Shown: piece after piece, positions 20,201 to 32,556 of the stretch
Numbering within the stretch: position 1 is the first letter of the stretch
Layout: each line of letters opens with the position of its first letter
Translations under genes and position numbers: made by a program
Origin: Strigops habroptila
Lineage: Eukaryota > Chordata > Aves > Psittaciformes > Psittacidae
NCBI RefSeq assembly: GCF_004027225.2
Contig: NC_044277.2
Span: forward strand, 25,806,995 to 25,870,994
Length of the DNA: 64,000 bases
Direction of reading: 5' to 3'
The notes under the pieces: generated by a model
What the model was told of the DNA's origin: nothing
Databases searched by the model: none
Seen by the model: the letters and a program-made list of their open reading frames with translations, nothing else

Positions 20201-23200
20201 AGGATATTCCACTTGAATGGAAAAAAATGTATTGGTAAAAATGATGCCCAAGGTTTGGAAGTGAGAGTGACAAGGAAGAAATGTTTAGATTGCATATTAA
20301 TTTGGATTTCTCATGATTTTTGCTGCATCACTGCTGCATCAAAATGCAGGTCATGGAGCCAACAGAATGCAGCGAAATGGAAGACAGCATGTGATTTTGT
20401 GTGCCTGGGGGAAGCTGTGCGTTTCCCTCCCTGCTTCCTGGACAATCACCATATTAAAACCAGAATCAAGTTTTAGGCACTCTTTCTGTGGTCTCCCTCT
20501 CCTAACTGATAGCCAGATGCTCTTCTACAGTCAGTCATAAAAAACTTGCATTTTACTGTCTATGACCACTATGCAGTGGGAGGGAACAATCAAAATATAT
20601 TTGATTATTCATGCTTTTGAAGTTCTGCATGAGCAGAAATTTGGGTATTTATGGGCTTTGGAGAGATTTTGCCAAATTTGTTCAGTTGTGTAATTTTGAT
20701 CAAAGTGCTAACTTCTCTATCGCCCACATCAATAGCTCTACTGAGCTCCTCTGTGAGCAATACAAAACGGGGTTGATCCAGGATGGGCTAAGAACCCCAG
20801 GCATTTATTTAGTCCTTATTTATTTTGAAACAAAGATAGTTGTAAGGTTGAATGAAAGGAAAAATAAATGGCAAATATCATTTCGACCTCACAGCAAAAG
20901 TGCCAGAACAGATATTCTTGTGGAAACTCAAATGGGATTTGCTCCTTTCTCATCTTGTATGTTGAAAGGATTTCTATGGCTGATAACTAATCTGTAACAT
21001 AACTGGCAATGTTATGGTTGTGATATTATAGAGCACATAAACACATGCACTAACTGGCTTTTAGAGCTTGTTTCCTCTCTTGTTTACTTACTTTGATAGG
21101 CCGGGGTCTATGTGGCTGAGTGTATCTCAAATATATTAGTCCTGCAATAGACAGACCCACAAAAAGCCAGTAGTTGAAGCAGTAGTAATTAATGAGGAGG
21201 AAAACATCTTCCACAAGGAGATAGATCAAAGTCATTAAGCCCTAGAGATAATAAAAACAAAGACTTTTTAATGTGAAAATAAAAAGGTAGTAAAATTATA
21301 AAACGGCCTGTTTCCAACATATTTTTCTGGACATAGGAGATCAGGTCCATGTATGGATGTACTTAAAACTCTGAGAAATCTGCAAATATGCTGTGTGAAA
21401 CATGCTGCTATCTCTTCCTTAAACACAGCAGTGAGACCACCACATTTGGCTGAAGAGGTGTCAGGTTTGTGAAGTTATGCTTTAGCACCAACAGAAAACC
21501 CTCCTAAGAAGGCTGGATGAGGAGCCCCAGACCATGAGATTGTAACTTTTAGTAAATTATGTGGTGTCAAACAAGACTAGTATGATAATTCATAAGCCAT
21601 ATGTAACCCAGGGCAATGGAAGACACAAAATATATGTTCAAATAAACAGCAGTGAAATGCTTCGGAATGATTCCACCTTCTCTGTTTGTGCACATCCTCC
21701 CCTTATTTTAATGTTAGATTTATGAATCATTTATTAAAATAATTTGCAGTAATTCTATACCTTATCATTCCTCAGTTTTGTGTCACAGGATTCATTTGTA
21801 TAGTGACAGCAGGAAAAATGTCAATATGGCTACAGGTATCTGATGGTAGGAATTTAATTTTAAGTATGTTGTCACTCCTGTTGTAACAAGAATTCTAGAA
21901 AATCTGCCTATGGCGGGGTCTGAAAGATGTTCTTGCCATATTCTTCTCCAGAGACACTGAAAGCTCGCATAAAGGCTTATACAATTCCTGTGTATACTGT
22001 TACATATTTAGCCATTCTCTATTTTCTAAGTAATGCTATTTTACTTACTCCTCACTAATCTTGTTCAAAGAGCATATGAATGTAAATCAAGCCATTCCCT
22101 TTCCACTGAAAAAACCCTGCTAGATAAAATACCACCACCACTACCACCCTCAGTGAGTTTTAGAAACTGTGGGCATTTGAGGAAGGTGTCTCCAGTGCAG
22201 GAGAAGCCCAGGAGAAACACCAGGAAGAGGCGAGATGTTATACTCCCTGTGTCCGAATGCCCAGCTGCCCTGGCCATGCACAGGGCTCGGCTGTCACTTA
22301 CATTGAAGAGGAGAGCAGGGACTGGTGTGAAGCACTTTACATGAATCAAGCTCAGACTATCAGGGAGGTGTCCTTCCCTGGCTCCAACATAAAAAAGTCT
22401 AAAGAAAAAAACAGAAAACTCAACCGGTATTGCTTTCTGACAAAGGCAGCATTCATTCTTTTATTACTTTGTTGTAAATGTTGTTCTCTTCTCAAGTGGC
22501 TTTAGTTTATCAGTTGGTGCTGACCACGAGAAGATATATCAGATCGTAACAATTCTTCCATCATAAATTAACAACTTGACATGGCAAAAATTAACTGTCA
22601 CTTTTACAATGTGTAGTAAAGAATGAACATTAATAGTAAATGATTCCTCTTCAATTAGTTAAAATAAATCTTATATTTCATACCTAGATGCTGCAATTAT
22701 TGATGAGTTTAAGCCACTATAGCAAGACATGGCCACCGCTATAGGAATTATCCACTTAGCATAACTAAGGGTTTCACCACCAAACGTCTGTAACAGAAAA
22801 AATAATAGTGAGGCCTGTTATATTAGGCATATGGACAATCCTGAGAAACTCTCATGAAAACACACCCTACCAATACGGTGTCATAGTCCATCCTTTCTTA
22901 TGACACCTGATAACAACTTGTGAAATTAGAATTTGGAAAACCTGATTAACATCAAAATAAAAATGGCAGATACATTAAAAAAAGATTAACCCCCCCAACA
23001 TTTCTAAGCCCAGATCAAGTTAATGACATAATAGAAAAAAATGTATTGCCTTTAACCTATTCTGACAAATTCTGACTGTAGTAATCCATGAGTTATAACT
23101 TTTGTATAAAACATTAGTAAGGTTTTAAAAAGCATTTCATTGCACCTTTTTGTGTTGAAAATATTGCTGTGATCCTGCAGCATGAAACATCACACACTGT

Positions 23201-26200
23201 ACATTAGAATGATAGCAAAACCACCCAGATCTGGCATAGCTCTTTCTCTGTCTGGCCTTAGAGAAAGCATCTTCTACAATGAAGTGCTTTTAGGAGCAGG
23301 ATTTAGAGTATACAAGAGGTTTTTTACAAGAGCAGATTCATCTTCACATGCATCTTCCACTCTTACATGACAACAAAGTTTAAAACAAAGCAATAGCCTT
23401 CAGCATAGAAATATTTCAATTGTTTTGCCAAGAAGTATGCTACCTGAGATTTTTATGCAGTGTCATCCATAGAGTAACTTTTTAAAAATTATTTTATACA
23501 ACTTACCACAGCCACTGCATCACTTGTGAGGAGAGCCGACATGTCCAACACTACGTAGTATGCTATATTAGTCAACAAATAAATAACAGTAACAATAGGC
23601 ATTGAAATTGCAATAGAAAGAGGTAGATTCCTGCAAAAGGAAAGTGGTAAAATTATTTCACATTATTTAAATAAAGAATATTTAAGTAGAAGAGTGTTCC
23701 CAAATTCAAACATTTGTGAATGGATACCTCCATCACTTTTTGTAATCTATCATTTTGTAATCATGAGGTTACAAAATAATGTGCAGCCATGTGTGGAACA
23801 ATTCCATAAGCAACATAGTTGGCTGCTTGTGGGCCTGCCAGAAGTTTCAGATTAAAAAATGTACATTTATACCTGTAAATTGTATATAAGGCAATTTAAG
23901 AGAGCACTTAAGCAATAAGATTTAAAAGCACACTTCAGGGGCAGAAGATGATATTTCCAGTTCTACCTGTGGACTTTTTTATTCTTTTACTTAACCTTTC
24001 ATTTTTAGCAACATTAAACATTTTACCCATAAACAGTAATGATAGAACAGTCATAAAACCGACACAGTCTTACTCTATTGGTGGTAAAACCAGTCTTGGA
24101 AAAATAAAACAATTGTTCTGTCTGACTGAAAAGGAGTAGGGAATTTCACTGGCCTGGATGATCCATGATTTTCTCTGCTTTCCAAAGGAATTTGTTCTCC
24201 TCTTTAAAAATTGCCATCTGAAGTATAGGGTGTAAAATATATATATGCAGACAAGTGATTTATTAGTGTGATACAATTGGCAAGTGAGGACAATAATCAG
24301 AAAGAGTTCTCATACTTACTCCTTCTTTTCAAAAGGAGAAGGTTTTTACAGGGAAAATAGTTTGAGAAATTTCCAGTCAGAAACAAATACAAAGCAGCTT
24401 GTCCTGCCATCTCACCTGTCTTACCAGCACACTTCAGCAATACAAAGGAAAAGCACGCTTTTACCTCTCAGGATTCTGCATTTCCTCGGTGACGTAGTTG
24501 AGTGTGTCCCATCCTGAGTAGGAGAAGAGGGCAGAGTAGAGAGCCAAAGCAATCATCCCTGGGTGTGTTGCAGAGCCCTCGAATGGAGCTTTCAGGTTTT
24601 CTGTTTCTCCTGTACAAATGACAGGTACCTCTTAGATTTCAAGGCTTATGATATAGACAGACACTACACTAAAAGTCTCAGCTAACCAAAAGGAAATAAA
24701 AGCCCACTGCATCCAGGCTTCATTACTATTTCTAAAAGGGCACAGCTTGTATTTTCACTTGACACATAGCAAAGCTTCAGTCAGATGTTCAGACAGCTGT
24801 TCTTGTACAGGAAGACAGCAGAAGACATTTTCCCGTATTTTGTTATTTGGATAATTCTACCAGAACTTACAGAGTCCTCATCTCCTGGCATCACTGTCTA
24901 GCCTACAGGAGGGAGCCATACTGAAGTGATGCTATGCCTGTCAGCCAGGCAGAGGCACTTTGGGAAACCCAGTTTCAATTCCTGAATCTGTCTTATAGTT
25001 CTTCCTCATATCTGTGCTTTTGTTTTTACCAGATGAATTAGTGGCCACTGGAGGGGAACTCCTGGAGGCATGGTTCTCAGTGGCATGCTCTGTCCCACAA
25101 AGGTGCTCCTAAAAATTAAGGGAGGAGACTTGCTTTCCTTTCAAAATTCTCCTCTAGTTTAGCTCAACTGGTTGAGATGAAAACCTGCTGCAAAATAGAC
25201 AAAATGTTAATGAATCTGTGTGAGACTTCACTGTGGTTCTGGAAAGGAGAAGAAAGGCTTTACTGAGTTTGCAGAAGGAAAGTCAACTATCTAATGTAAC
25301 TGAAAGTGGGTTAAATATTAAGGAAGACAGAAACATGCTTAAACCTCTATTAGGAAGAAAGTGAGGTCTTTGTTGTAAAATGAAACAATTTCACTCTCTG
25401 GTTAAACCAAGGAGGTTATAGATACCACAAAAGCAATTCAGTCTTTGAAAAGCAGTAACTACAAGGAGACTGTTCAAACTGAGGAAGGTGAAGCTATGAG
25501 ATGTACACACACTTTGGGGGAGAAAATAGTTGGAAGGAAAAAAAGAGAAAAATCCAAAAGGACAAAGAAAACTGTTTTTTTTTTTTTTTCACTACAGACA
25601 GTTCATATTCAAGATCACCTACATTCACAGTGTTTTAAAACAAGAGGTGTAACTGAGCACAGCAGAAGGAATATGTCACGGCTAAAATGTCGTAACTGTT
25701 CTTTTGATTAAAAAAGCTGCTGAGTTTAAGAGTGCATTGACCTGATCACAGCTACCTCCAGAAGTCTACATCATTCCTCCTCCCAGCCCTTTCTGCATTT
25801 AAATGCTCTGTTCTGCTTAAACAAAGTAGAGACAAGACTTTACTACCAGTAAAAGCCCTCAGTATTTTGTGTTCCTCACAATAATGTTTCCTCTCTGCCT
25901 CTACCCTCCCTGACCCCATGGAGCAATGCAAGGAACTGGTGTGGGCTGTATGGATGCAGATCCAGAGGGAATGGCCCCTGGGCCAAACTGCGTCACGGTG
26001 GCTGCACGCCAGCAAGCAGGCTGGCAGTTTTGAAGGACACGATTTGAAAGCATAGGTAAATTTGTGACTGTGGGGACAGGACATCATGGATTCACACCTT
26101 TGTAAAACTGCAGCAGCTTTATGAGGGAAACTACTCCTTCATGGAACTGGGGCTCTTGAGCAGTGCTTTTCCTCTGCATCTTCATGCCCTTAGGACTGAG

Positions 26201-28888
26201 TTCATTTGTTTGGGTTTCTTTAGACTTGAACAAACTGGTGACAACTGACATGCACAGACAATGGCTAAACTACAAAGCTCTCTTAAAGCCTGGAGTAGCT
26301 TTAAACCATAACAGCTGATGCAACTGCAGCCAAGGAAAGGAGAAAGATAGCAAACATGGAAAAGCAAGCATGCTCGTTAGGTTTTATAAGCTAGTTTCAG
26401 CAGGAGAAAAAGACAATTCCTGAAGTGAAGAGGGGAAACCATCTTTATTTCAACTGAATAAAGATACAATACCTATTCAGGAATTTCATGGGAAAGGAAA
26501 ATGAAAAAAACCTTAGTAGCTGAGTACAAGAGCTAGAGTTGGAAGAAACTTCACTGTACCAGAGGCCCAAATCAATAAAATCAAATCCACTGTCATATGC
26601 AAAGATCAGAGGTAGCGCAGGAATAAACTAGTCTCCAGCTTTTCAGCGTATTCAGCTCAGCGCAGTTATTGCTGATGTGAGGTGGCTCATCTGTCCTGTG
26701 ATGTCTTACAATACCACAGTGATTTATAGGACTGCTCTATCACAATCTTCTCCCTTGTTTCTAGGAAGAAGCACACCCTCTTGCCAGTGAAGGAAAGCAC
26801 ATGTGCCACCCTCCCCTGTCCTCTCCCCTTGCAGGCTGCTGTGGTGGCTCTCTGCCATGGGCGCTCCAGGGACTGTGGTGTGAGGAGCAATGCAAAGGAT
26901 GTGTCCAGCAGTTTCTGCTGTGCTTTCCTATCATAGGACAAGTAGCAACACTAGCCTTTAATAAGCACAAGTCAGAGGCTCTGAGGCTGACTTTAAACGA
27001 GTTAGCACTAAACTGATGTTAATTCAGCTGCTATTTGCTATTCAGCTTGAGCAATGCAGAACTTGGCGTGTGGTCTTCCATCCACGCTAAGGATAGAATA
27101 AAAATTAACCTCCCATTGCTTAACAAGCCATAACATTTCTCTAATCTTCCTATGAGAGACAGTTGGGGTTTTTTTTCCAGAAAAACCCCAACACTTCATT
27201 ACGTAAGTGTAAAGGAGTCTGATCTTCCTGCACTAATTTTGAAATTCGTATACAGTTCATGTTTAAGAATTTAAGTAAATTATAATGACTCTTACCTTTA
27301 CCAATTTTGTAAAGGCCAACAGATATCACCAAGATAAGGGCCATAATTTTTGCATACGTGAAAACATCTTGTACACGGGTTCCCCACTTCACATTTACAC
27401 AATTAATAAATGTTAAGGAACCTGCAGAGAAAAAGAATATGCATGAGAGGAGCATATGCACCTGCTTTTGAAAAGGGTAAGAAGGTAAGGACCCTGGGAG
27501 CAAACCAACCTGTCAGACTTGCCTCTGTGCCTGGGAAGCTCATGGAACAGATCCTCATAGAAGCTACACTAAGGCACATAGAGGATGGGGAGGTGATTTG
27601 AGACAGCCAGTGTGGCTGATGAAAGGACGGACATGAGCCAGCAATGTGCACTCATAGCCTAGAAAGCTAACGTACCCTGGAAGTGTGACCAGCAGGTCAA
27701 GGGAGGTGATTCTGCCCCCCCGCTCTCGTGAGACCCCACCTGGAGTACTGCCTCCACTGAAAATTACTTACCCTTTTGGAAGTTTTTGCTGTGTTGTACA
27801 ATTTAAACCGTTTTTAAGCACAGCCTCAGAGGAACTCATACCCTAGCTTGACAAATCCATGTTTACAAGGAAAATACTTTGAGTGCAGTCCGTCTACTAG
27901 GGGGCATATTTGTAATGCTTATCCCTGTGTTTATCTAAAACATATAGTCACGACGAAGTCAACTTTGTGGAGTGTCTGATTAAACTACACAATTTCTCTA
28001 GAGACAACACTCATATTAGGCAGAGTATTTTTAATTCTGTATGAATTTTATGATTTTTTTGTTCATTTTTTGTGATTTGCAAGAAATAGGGGAGAGAGAC
28101 CATGGACCAAATGTGGGCTGCCAGTTAGGCCAATGATCCAGAGAGATATATGTATTTTTAATCAGCAGTCATAGTTTTCCACAGCCAAACTGTTGTAATT
28201 CTCCTCTCTCCTCTAGTAATCACAGCCCCAAACACAATCTGTCTGAATAAAAGATTATTAATTCCTAGGAATGTGTTTTAGAGGGGCAATAATTATTTTC
28301 ACAGAAGGTAAAGGAAAAGAAATTCAGAAAAATCTGAGTACCTACAATTATAGTTCTTAACTTCTAGGAATCATAACTTTACTTACATATACACGCAGCT
28401 GCAATCAACCTGACTGCATCATACGGTGGCTCACAATGAGGAAAAATTGGCTGAACAATATAGTTGGCAAATGTGATTGCTATCACTGCCTGAGTTGTTG
28501 GTTCAATAATTAGCAAGGAAGACCATAGTCTGATGAAGGCCACAAAGGCACCAAATGCTTCCAGAATATAGGCATAGCTGGCTCCAGATTTAATGATGGA
28601 TGTTCCCAATTCAGCATAACACAAAGCTCCGAACAGTGAAAATATCCCACCAAGTGCCCAGATGACTAGAGAGAGTCCATAGGAAGCACTGTACATTAAA
28701 ACACCCCTGGGTGATACAAATATCCCAGAGCCAATCATGTTCCCTACAATTAAAGAAACTCCATTTAGTAATGTGATTTCTTTTTTCATCTGCATTTTTT
28801 CACTTGTCTCTTCCATACTGTCCCTTTCAGCTCTTCCATGCTTAGTTTTGGATTTCTTATTGCACCATATTTGCCAGGGGGCTGGCAT
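17166..28888 (-). CDS. y+LAT-type amino acid transporter light chain (SLC7A6/SLC7A7-like), nine coding exons
   Basis: An APC-superfamily transporter expected to exchange cationic for neutral amino acids at the plasma membrane, disulfide-linked to 4F2hc (SLC3A2). Coding exons: 28888-28387, 27421-27296, 24609-24465, 23630-23507, 22787-22684, 22398-22302, 21241-21092, 19218-19035, 17257-17166. They total 1524 nt, i.e. 507 codons plus stop, close to the roughly 510 residues of SLC7A6/7. All junctions are GT/AG with matching phase and no frame is broken. The TM1 motif [12 protein letters not shown] is at 49-60, and the loop cysteine expected to bond 4F2hc is at about 152. Later blocks are [30 protein letters not shown] and [20 protein letters not shown]. 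The residues are equally close by eye to SLC7A6 and SLC7A7, and the location beside RIPK2 is not where I expect either, so no symbol is given. Introns hold CR1 pieces at 17985-19026 and 27478-27757. Confidence 0.92.
17985..19026 (+). mobile_element. CR1 LINE 3' fragment inside last intron of transporter gene
   Basis: It encodes, with several breaks, CR1 reverse-transcriptase C-terminal motifs ([29 protein letters not shown]) and the downstream [16 protein letters not shown] region. It ends in the CR1-type 3' tail CTATGATTCTATG. It is antisense to the host gene. Its 3' end lies about 8 bp from the exon 8 splice donor. Confidence 0.93.
19035..19218 (-). CDS. Transporter coding exon 8 (residues 417-477)
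   Basis: The acceptor is TCTCCACAG, preceded (minus strand) by a run of 21 T (A-run 19229-19249). The donor is CTG|GTAAGC. It encodes [20 protein letters not shown] and the last TM helices to [13 protein letters not shown]1 element starts about 8 bp into the following intron, so only GTAAGCAAC-scale native donor sequence remains. Confidence 0.92.
21092..21241 (-). CDS. Transporter coding exon 7 (residues 367-416)
   Basis: Acceptor TATCTCTAG, donor AAA|GTAAGT. Exactly 50 codons: [14 protein letters not shown] to HRPRPIK. The ED-V-F-LINYY block is typical of SLC7A6/7. Confidence 0.93.
22302..22398 (-). CDS. Transporter coding exon 6 (residues 334-366)
   Basis: Acceptor TTCTTTAG, donor AAT|GTAAGT. 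It encodes [13 protein letters not shown] and [19 protein letters not shown]-type motif is usual for the family; here Ser is Ala. Confidence 0.92.
22684..22787 (-). CDS. Transporter coding exon 5 (residues 300-333)
   Basis: Acceptor TGTTACAG, donor AG|GTATGA. It encodes [20 protein letters not shown]. The segment is too short to appear as a free ORF; it was identified from phase and family motif. Confidence 0.9.
23507..23630 (-). CDS. Transporter coding exon 4 (residues 258-299)
   Basis: Acceptor TTTTGCAG, donor GTG|GTAAGT. It encodes [20 protein letters not shown] and ends DAVAV. The size and content match the y+LAT family. Confidence 0.92.
24465..24609 (-). CDS. Transporter coding exon 3 (residues 210-257)
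   Basis: Acceptor TGTACAG, donor GAG AG|GTAAAA. It encodes the highly conserved [20 protein letters not shown] block. Intron 2 upstream (24610-27295) is 2.7 kb with no recognised element beyond a T-run near 25575. Confidence 0.92.
27296..27421 (-). CDS. Transporter coding exon 2 (residues 168-209)
   Basis: Acceptor CTCTGCAG|GTTCC, donor AAAG|GTAAGA. It encodes [20 protein letters not shown] and the following TM helix. A CR1 fragment begins about 55 bp upstream in the intron. Confidence 0.92.
27478..27757 (+). mobile_element. CR1 LINE fragment with internal deletions
   Basis: Pieces of CR1 ORF2 are recognisable ([58 protein letters not shown]), joined by deletions. It lies in intron 1 of the transporter gene. 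Confidence 0.8.
28387..28888 (-). CDS. Transporter coding exon 1 (residues 1-167)
   Basis: The ATG at 28886-28888 follows a splice acceptor (TTTTCAG, intron ends at 28902), so a 5' UTR exon must lie upstream. A second in-frame ATG 24 codons later ([13 protein letters not shown]) is an alternative start closer to the conserved KKEI..LNG block. The exon contains TM1 to TM4 and the loop cysteine FPHC. The donor is ATAT|GTAAGT. Confidence 0.92.
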
Positions 28889-29439
28889 CCTCAACTATCA
28901 CCTGAAAACAAGAGAACAGAACATCTTTTGTAATGCACACGCATAAGATAATTAGCCTGCAAGGCATAAACAGTACAAAGAACAATTGTTTTGCCTGCTT
29001 TAATTTTGCAGTGCAGGAACCACATACTAGTGAATTTTCTTAGCTTTGATTGTTCTGTACCTTTTGAAAGGATAAATGTGAGGCCATTGTCCTTGGTTAT
29101 AGATCCTGAAGCTTTCATGAGCTCTCAGTTCACTTTCATTGTTTACCTTGAATTGTAATTCTATGTTATGTTACTGAAGTTTTATCTTAGGGAATAAGGA
29201 GACACTGTACTTCTGGAAGCATGTTCTAATACAGCTAGAGTGTTCCGACATGCCTACCTCTCCCTAAATTTTTCTCTCATCCCGGGAAGAACTTTATTTC
29301 ATTATTATGTTTCATCAAACCACACCCATCTGAAAATTATCTGCTGAGGAACACAAGAGAAAAGAGAGAAAAAGATCCTGAAGAGCTCCCGCCTCAGGAG
29401 GTTAGTGTTAATATGAGGATAAAATGATGAAAACCATCC

Positions 29440-29878
29440 ATGGGTCCTGAAGAAGCTGGCGAATGAAGTTGCTAAGCCACTGTCCATCATATTTGAAAAG
29501 TCATGGCAGTCAAGTGAGGTTCCTGACATCAAGCTGTGTGGTTCGGTTGATACACTGCCCTCCAGTATCTGAAGGGAGCCTACAATAATGCCAGAGAGGG
29601 ACTCTTCATCAGGGACTGTAGCGATAGGACAAGAGGCAATGGGTTTAATCTTAAACAGGGGAAGTTCAGGTTAAATATAAGGAAGAAGTTCTTTACTGTG
29701 AGGATGGTGAGGCACTGGAACAGGTTGCCCAAAGAAGCTCCACCCCTGGCAGTGTTCAAGGCCAGTTTAGACACAGCTTTGGCCAACCTGGTCTAGTGCG
29801 AGGCATCCCTGCCCATGGCAGGGGGGTTGGAACTAGATCTTAAGGTCCTTTCCAACCCTAACCATTCTATGATTCTGT
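29440..29878 (+). mobile_element. CR1 LINE 3' fragment with internal deletions
   Basis: It contains GAACAGGTTGCCCAAAGAAG, CCCTGGCAGTGTTCAAGGCC and the terminal CATTCTATGATTCTG. The RT part (GAAGTTGCTAAGCCACTGTC) is joined to the 3' part by deletions. Confidence 0.92.
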
Positions 29879-32121
29879 AAAGAAAAGAGCTTTAGCTGTT
29901 CATACAGACAAGATTGCCGCTGCAGTGAATAATGCATGTTAATTATTAATCTCACTTGACCTCTGGGTAGAAGCCCCTAGCATGCATGGGGATTAAGTTT
30001 TGAACACCCTGTCCCTGGAACACTTTTCTGTGTGGGAGTCCAGCAAACACGACTGTAAAAGCCTCCCACTCTGGTGCTTGGATGGCAGGATGCAAGTATG
30101 CTGGGAACTGGGAAAAACAATGTAACTGCCTAGCTGCATTGATAAATCAGCCTTGTGCACACATCACACCCCTCTGGGGCTGAGGTCCTCAGGAATGGGG
30201 AAGGGAAACGTGACTGTTGGGGCTGCAGTGACTGTCTCAGTTCTTGGGTCCTGCTGACTCATAATGGTGCTTACTTAGAACAATGAATTTTTCTGGTGTC
30301 TGTCTCAAAAGAAATTTATTTCTCCTTCCCTTCCTCCCCTCCACATACACTCCAAAACACTTCCAAAAAAACTTCCTCAAAATCCTATGAGCTAAAGCCA
30401 AGTTCTCTGAGTAGATCACAGCTCCTTCACACCACACAGGCCAAAAACATTTGGTCACAAATTTATGTTGTTAAAACGTGTGCCAATGGTGAGTTTAAAA
30501 CGAACAACCTGCCCTCCCCAAACTGTCCGAAAGGTTTGCTTTCCTTTACATAGCACGTTTGGTTTAGCAGCCCTGAATAATTTATAATTACATGTGTTCT
30601 TTTCCAGCTTTTTTTGCTGCAACTCAGTTTCCTAGTTGACCAAATAACTAAGGAAGCGGGATGAGGATTAAAGATTAAAAGATGTCAAACTATCTTTAAA
30701 GATTAAATGCTTTTCTCATCCCAATGGCACTTTCTCTAACCACAGGAACACTGTGGGAACATGGGAGTAAAGTTAAATATTAATTTGCCATAGGTGTTCA
30801 AGTGTGATTACTGAGTCTTCCATCTTTTGCTGATGGATGTCACACACGGGTGACTCGTCTTACTTCTCACTTTGTCCCTCTAGGAAAAAATATGTCACCT
30901 TGGTCTGGAAGAGAGGAATTATAAGAGCTAATACTTCCAGAACCTCCTGGCCCTGTTTCTGCTTTTCATGGCTATGTGAAATGTTGGCAGAAACACCCTC
31001 TGGTGATCCAGGTGTCCAGATTGCCCATCAGGACAGCAGCATGCTGGAAACGTAGGTAGAATTCTATATTAATACTACTTGGGCAGCAGGGCTAGTTTAA
31101 AATTACCTCATGCTTTTTGTGCCTGATCTGGGATATTTTAAATTTTTTTTTTTTTTTTTTTTTTTAATGTGGTTATTCAGAGCTCTGGCTCTGAGCCAAA
31201 ATGCACGAATATTTAGGTGGTTACTGCTCAAAGGGAGTGAGAATTCAAAATGCAACAGTTCCAGAGGTGATGCGAATGTGGAGCTATGCCAGTAGTGATC
31301 AAAACCAATGGCTACCATTTTTCCCCAGATGAAGGCTCACTGATAAATGAGATAAATATATTTTCCTGTAAAGTAGGATATGTAAAATACGTAATGCAAT
31401 TGACAGGTTGTCACTCATAGAGGTAACTTGCATACGTGATATCAAATCTGAACTTTGATGTCTAGTATGGATAGCCTGGTAGCTAAAGGGAATTTGAGCA
31501 TTTAAAGTGGCAATGCTACTTAGGACTAGTAGAACTTTTACAATCTGTAGCTTTCATGAGAGTACGAAGGTAAAGTTCAAATTATTTTTTAAAGTAACAC
31601 AATGTTTTGCATACTTTTTTTATTCTCTATTTCAGATCTCTCAAAATGTGTAACCAGAGCTGTGTAGGGAAATATTTTTCACAAATAGGTGACTGTGGAT
31701 GAGACCATTTAAAAAGAAAAACAATTAGAAGAAAAAACAGTTAAAACTTCTGTACTTTGAGAGATGTCGCATTAGCAAAACTTTTAACCAGACCCTGAAT
31801 TAAGTCCATGAATAGGTACAGCTGGAGAATGAAAGGATAAGAACCAAGATGTGTAACTTCACTGTAGTTACGTTAGCCCAATTTATATCTGCTGAAAATC
31901 TGCAAGAAAGTAGCTTCTGCCTGTCCCTTTGCTGCACACCTCCCCCCCCCACCAAGCCAATAGCAATATTCCCATTAGCTTTGACAGTGCACTGATTTTG
32001 TTCAGTGGGGTCGCAATGTTGAAGTGTTATTAATTTCCTTATTCAGGACTATGTCTTCCTTAAATAAATAAGGTTTGACTGAGGCACGACTCATGCTAGT
32101 TCTCAGCAAAGTTTTCATGCA

Positions 32122-32556
32122 ATGGTCAGAGGGCTGGAGCACCTCTCCTATGAAGACAGGCTGAGGGATTTGGGCTTGTTCAGCCTGGAGAAGAGAAGGC
32201 TCCAGGGAAACCTTATAGCAGCTTCCAGTACCTAAAGTTGGCCTACCCAAAGAGTGCTAGAGAGAGGCTTTTTACAAGGACATGTAGTGACAGGACAAGG
32301 GGGAATGGCTTTAAATTGAAAGAGGTGAGATTTAGATTGGATATTAGGAAGGAATTCTTTACTATGCCGGTGGTGAGGCACCACAACACATTGCCCAAAG
32401 AACCTGCAGCTATCCCTGGCAGTGTTTAAGACCAGGTTGGATGGGGCTTTGAGCAACCTGGTTAAGTGGAAGGTGTCCCTGCCCATGGCAGGGGGGTTGG
32501 AACTAGATGATCTTTAAAAGTCCCTTCCAACCCAACCCATTCTATGATTCTATGGT
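32122..32556 (+). mobile_element. CR1 LINE 3' fragment
   Basis: It runs from AGAGGGCTGGAGCACCTCTC to the 3' tail CATTCTATGATTCTATGG. The intermediate CR1 motifs are colinear. Confidence 0.93.

Noticed and set aside
17166-28888. Identification of the transporter as SLC7A13
   Set aside because: Although I recall SLC7A13 from the broader human RIPK2 region, the sequence has the SLC7A6/7-type blocks throughout.
28889-28894. Transporter start at 28894
   Set aside because: That codon is TTG; the ATG six bases downstream is the first usable start after the splice acceptor.
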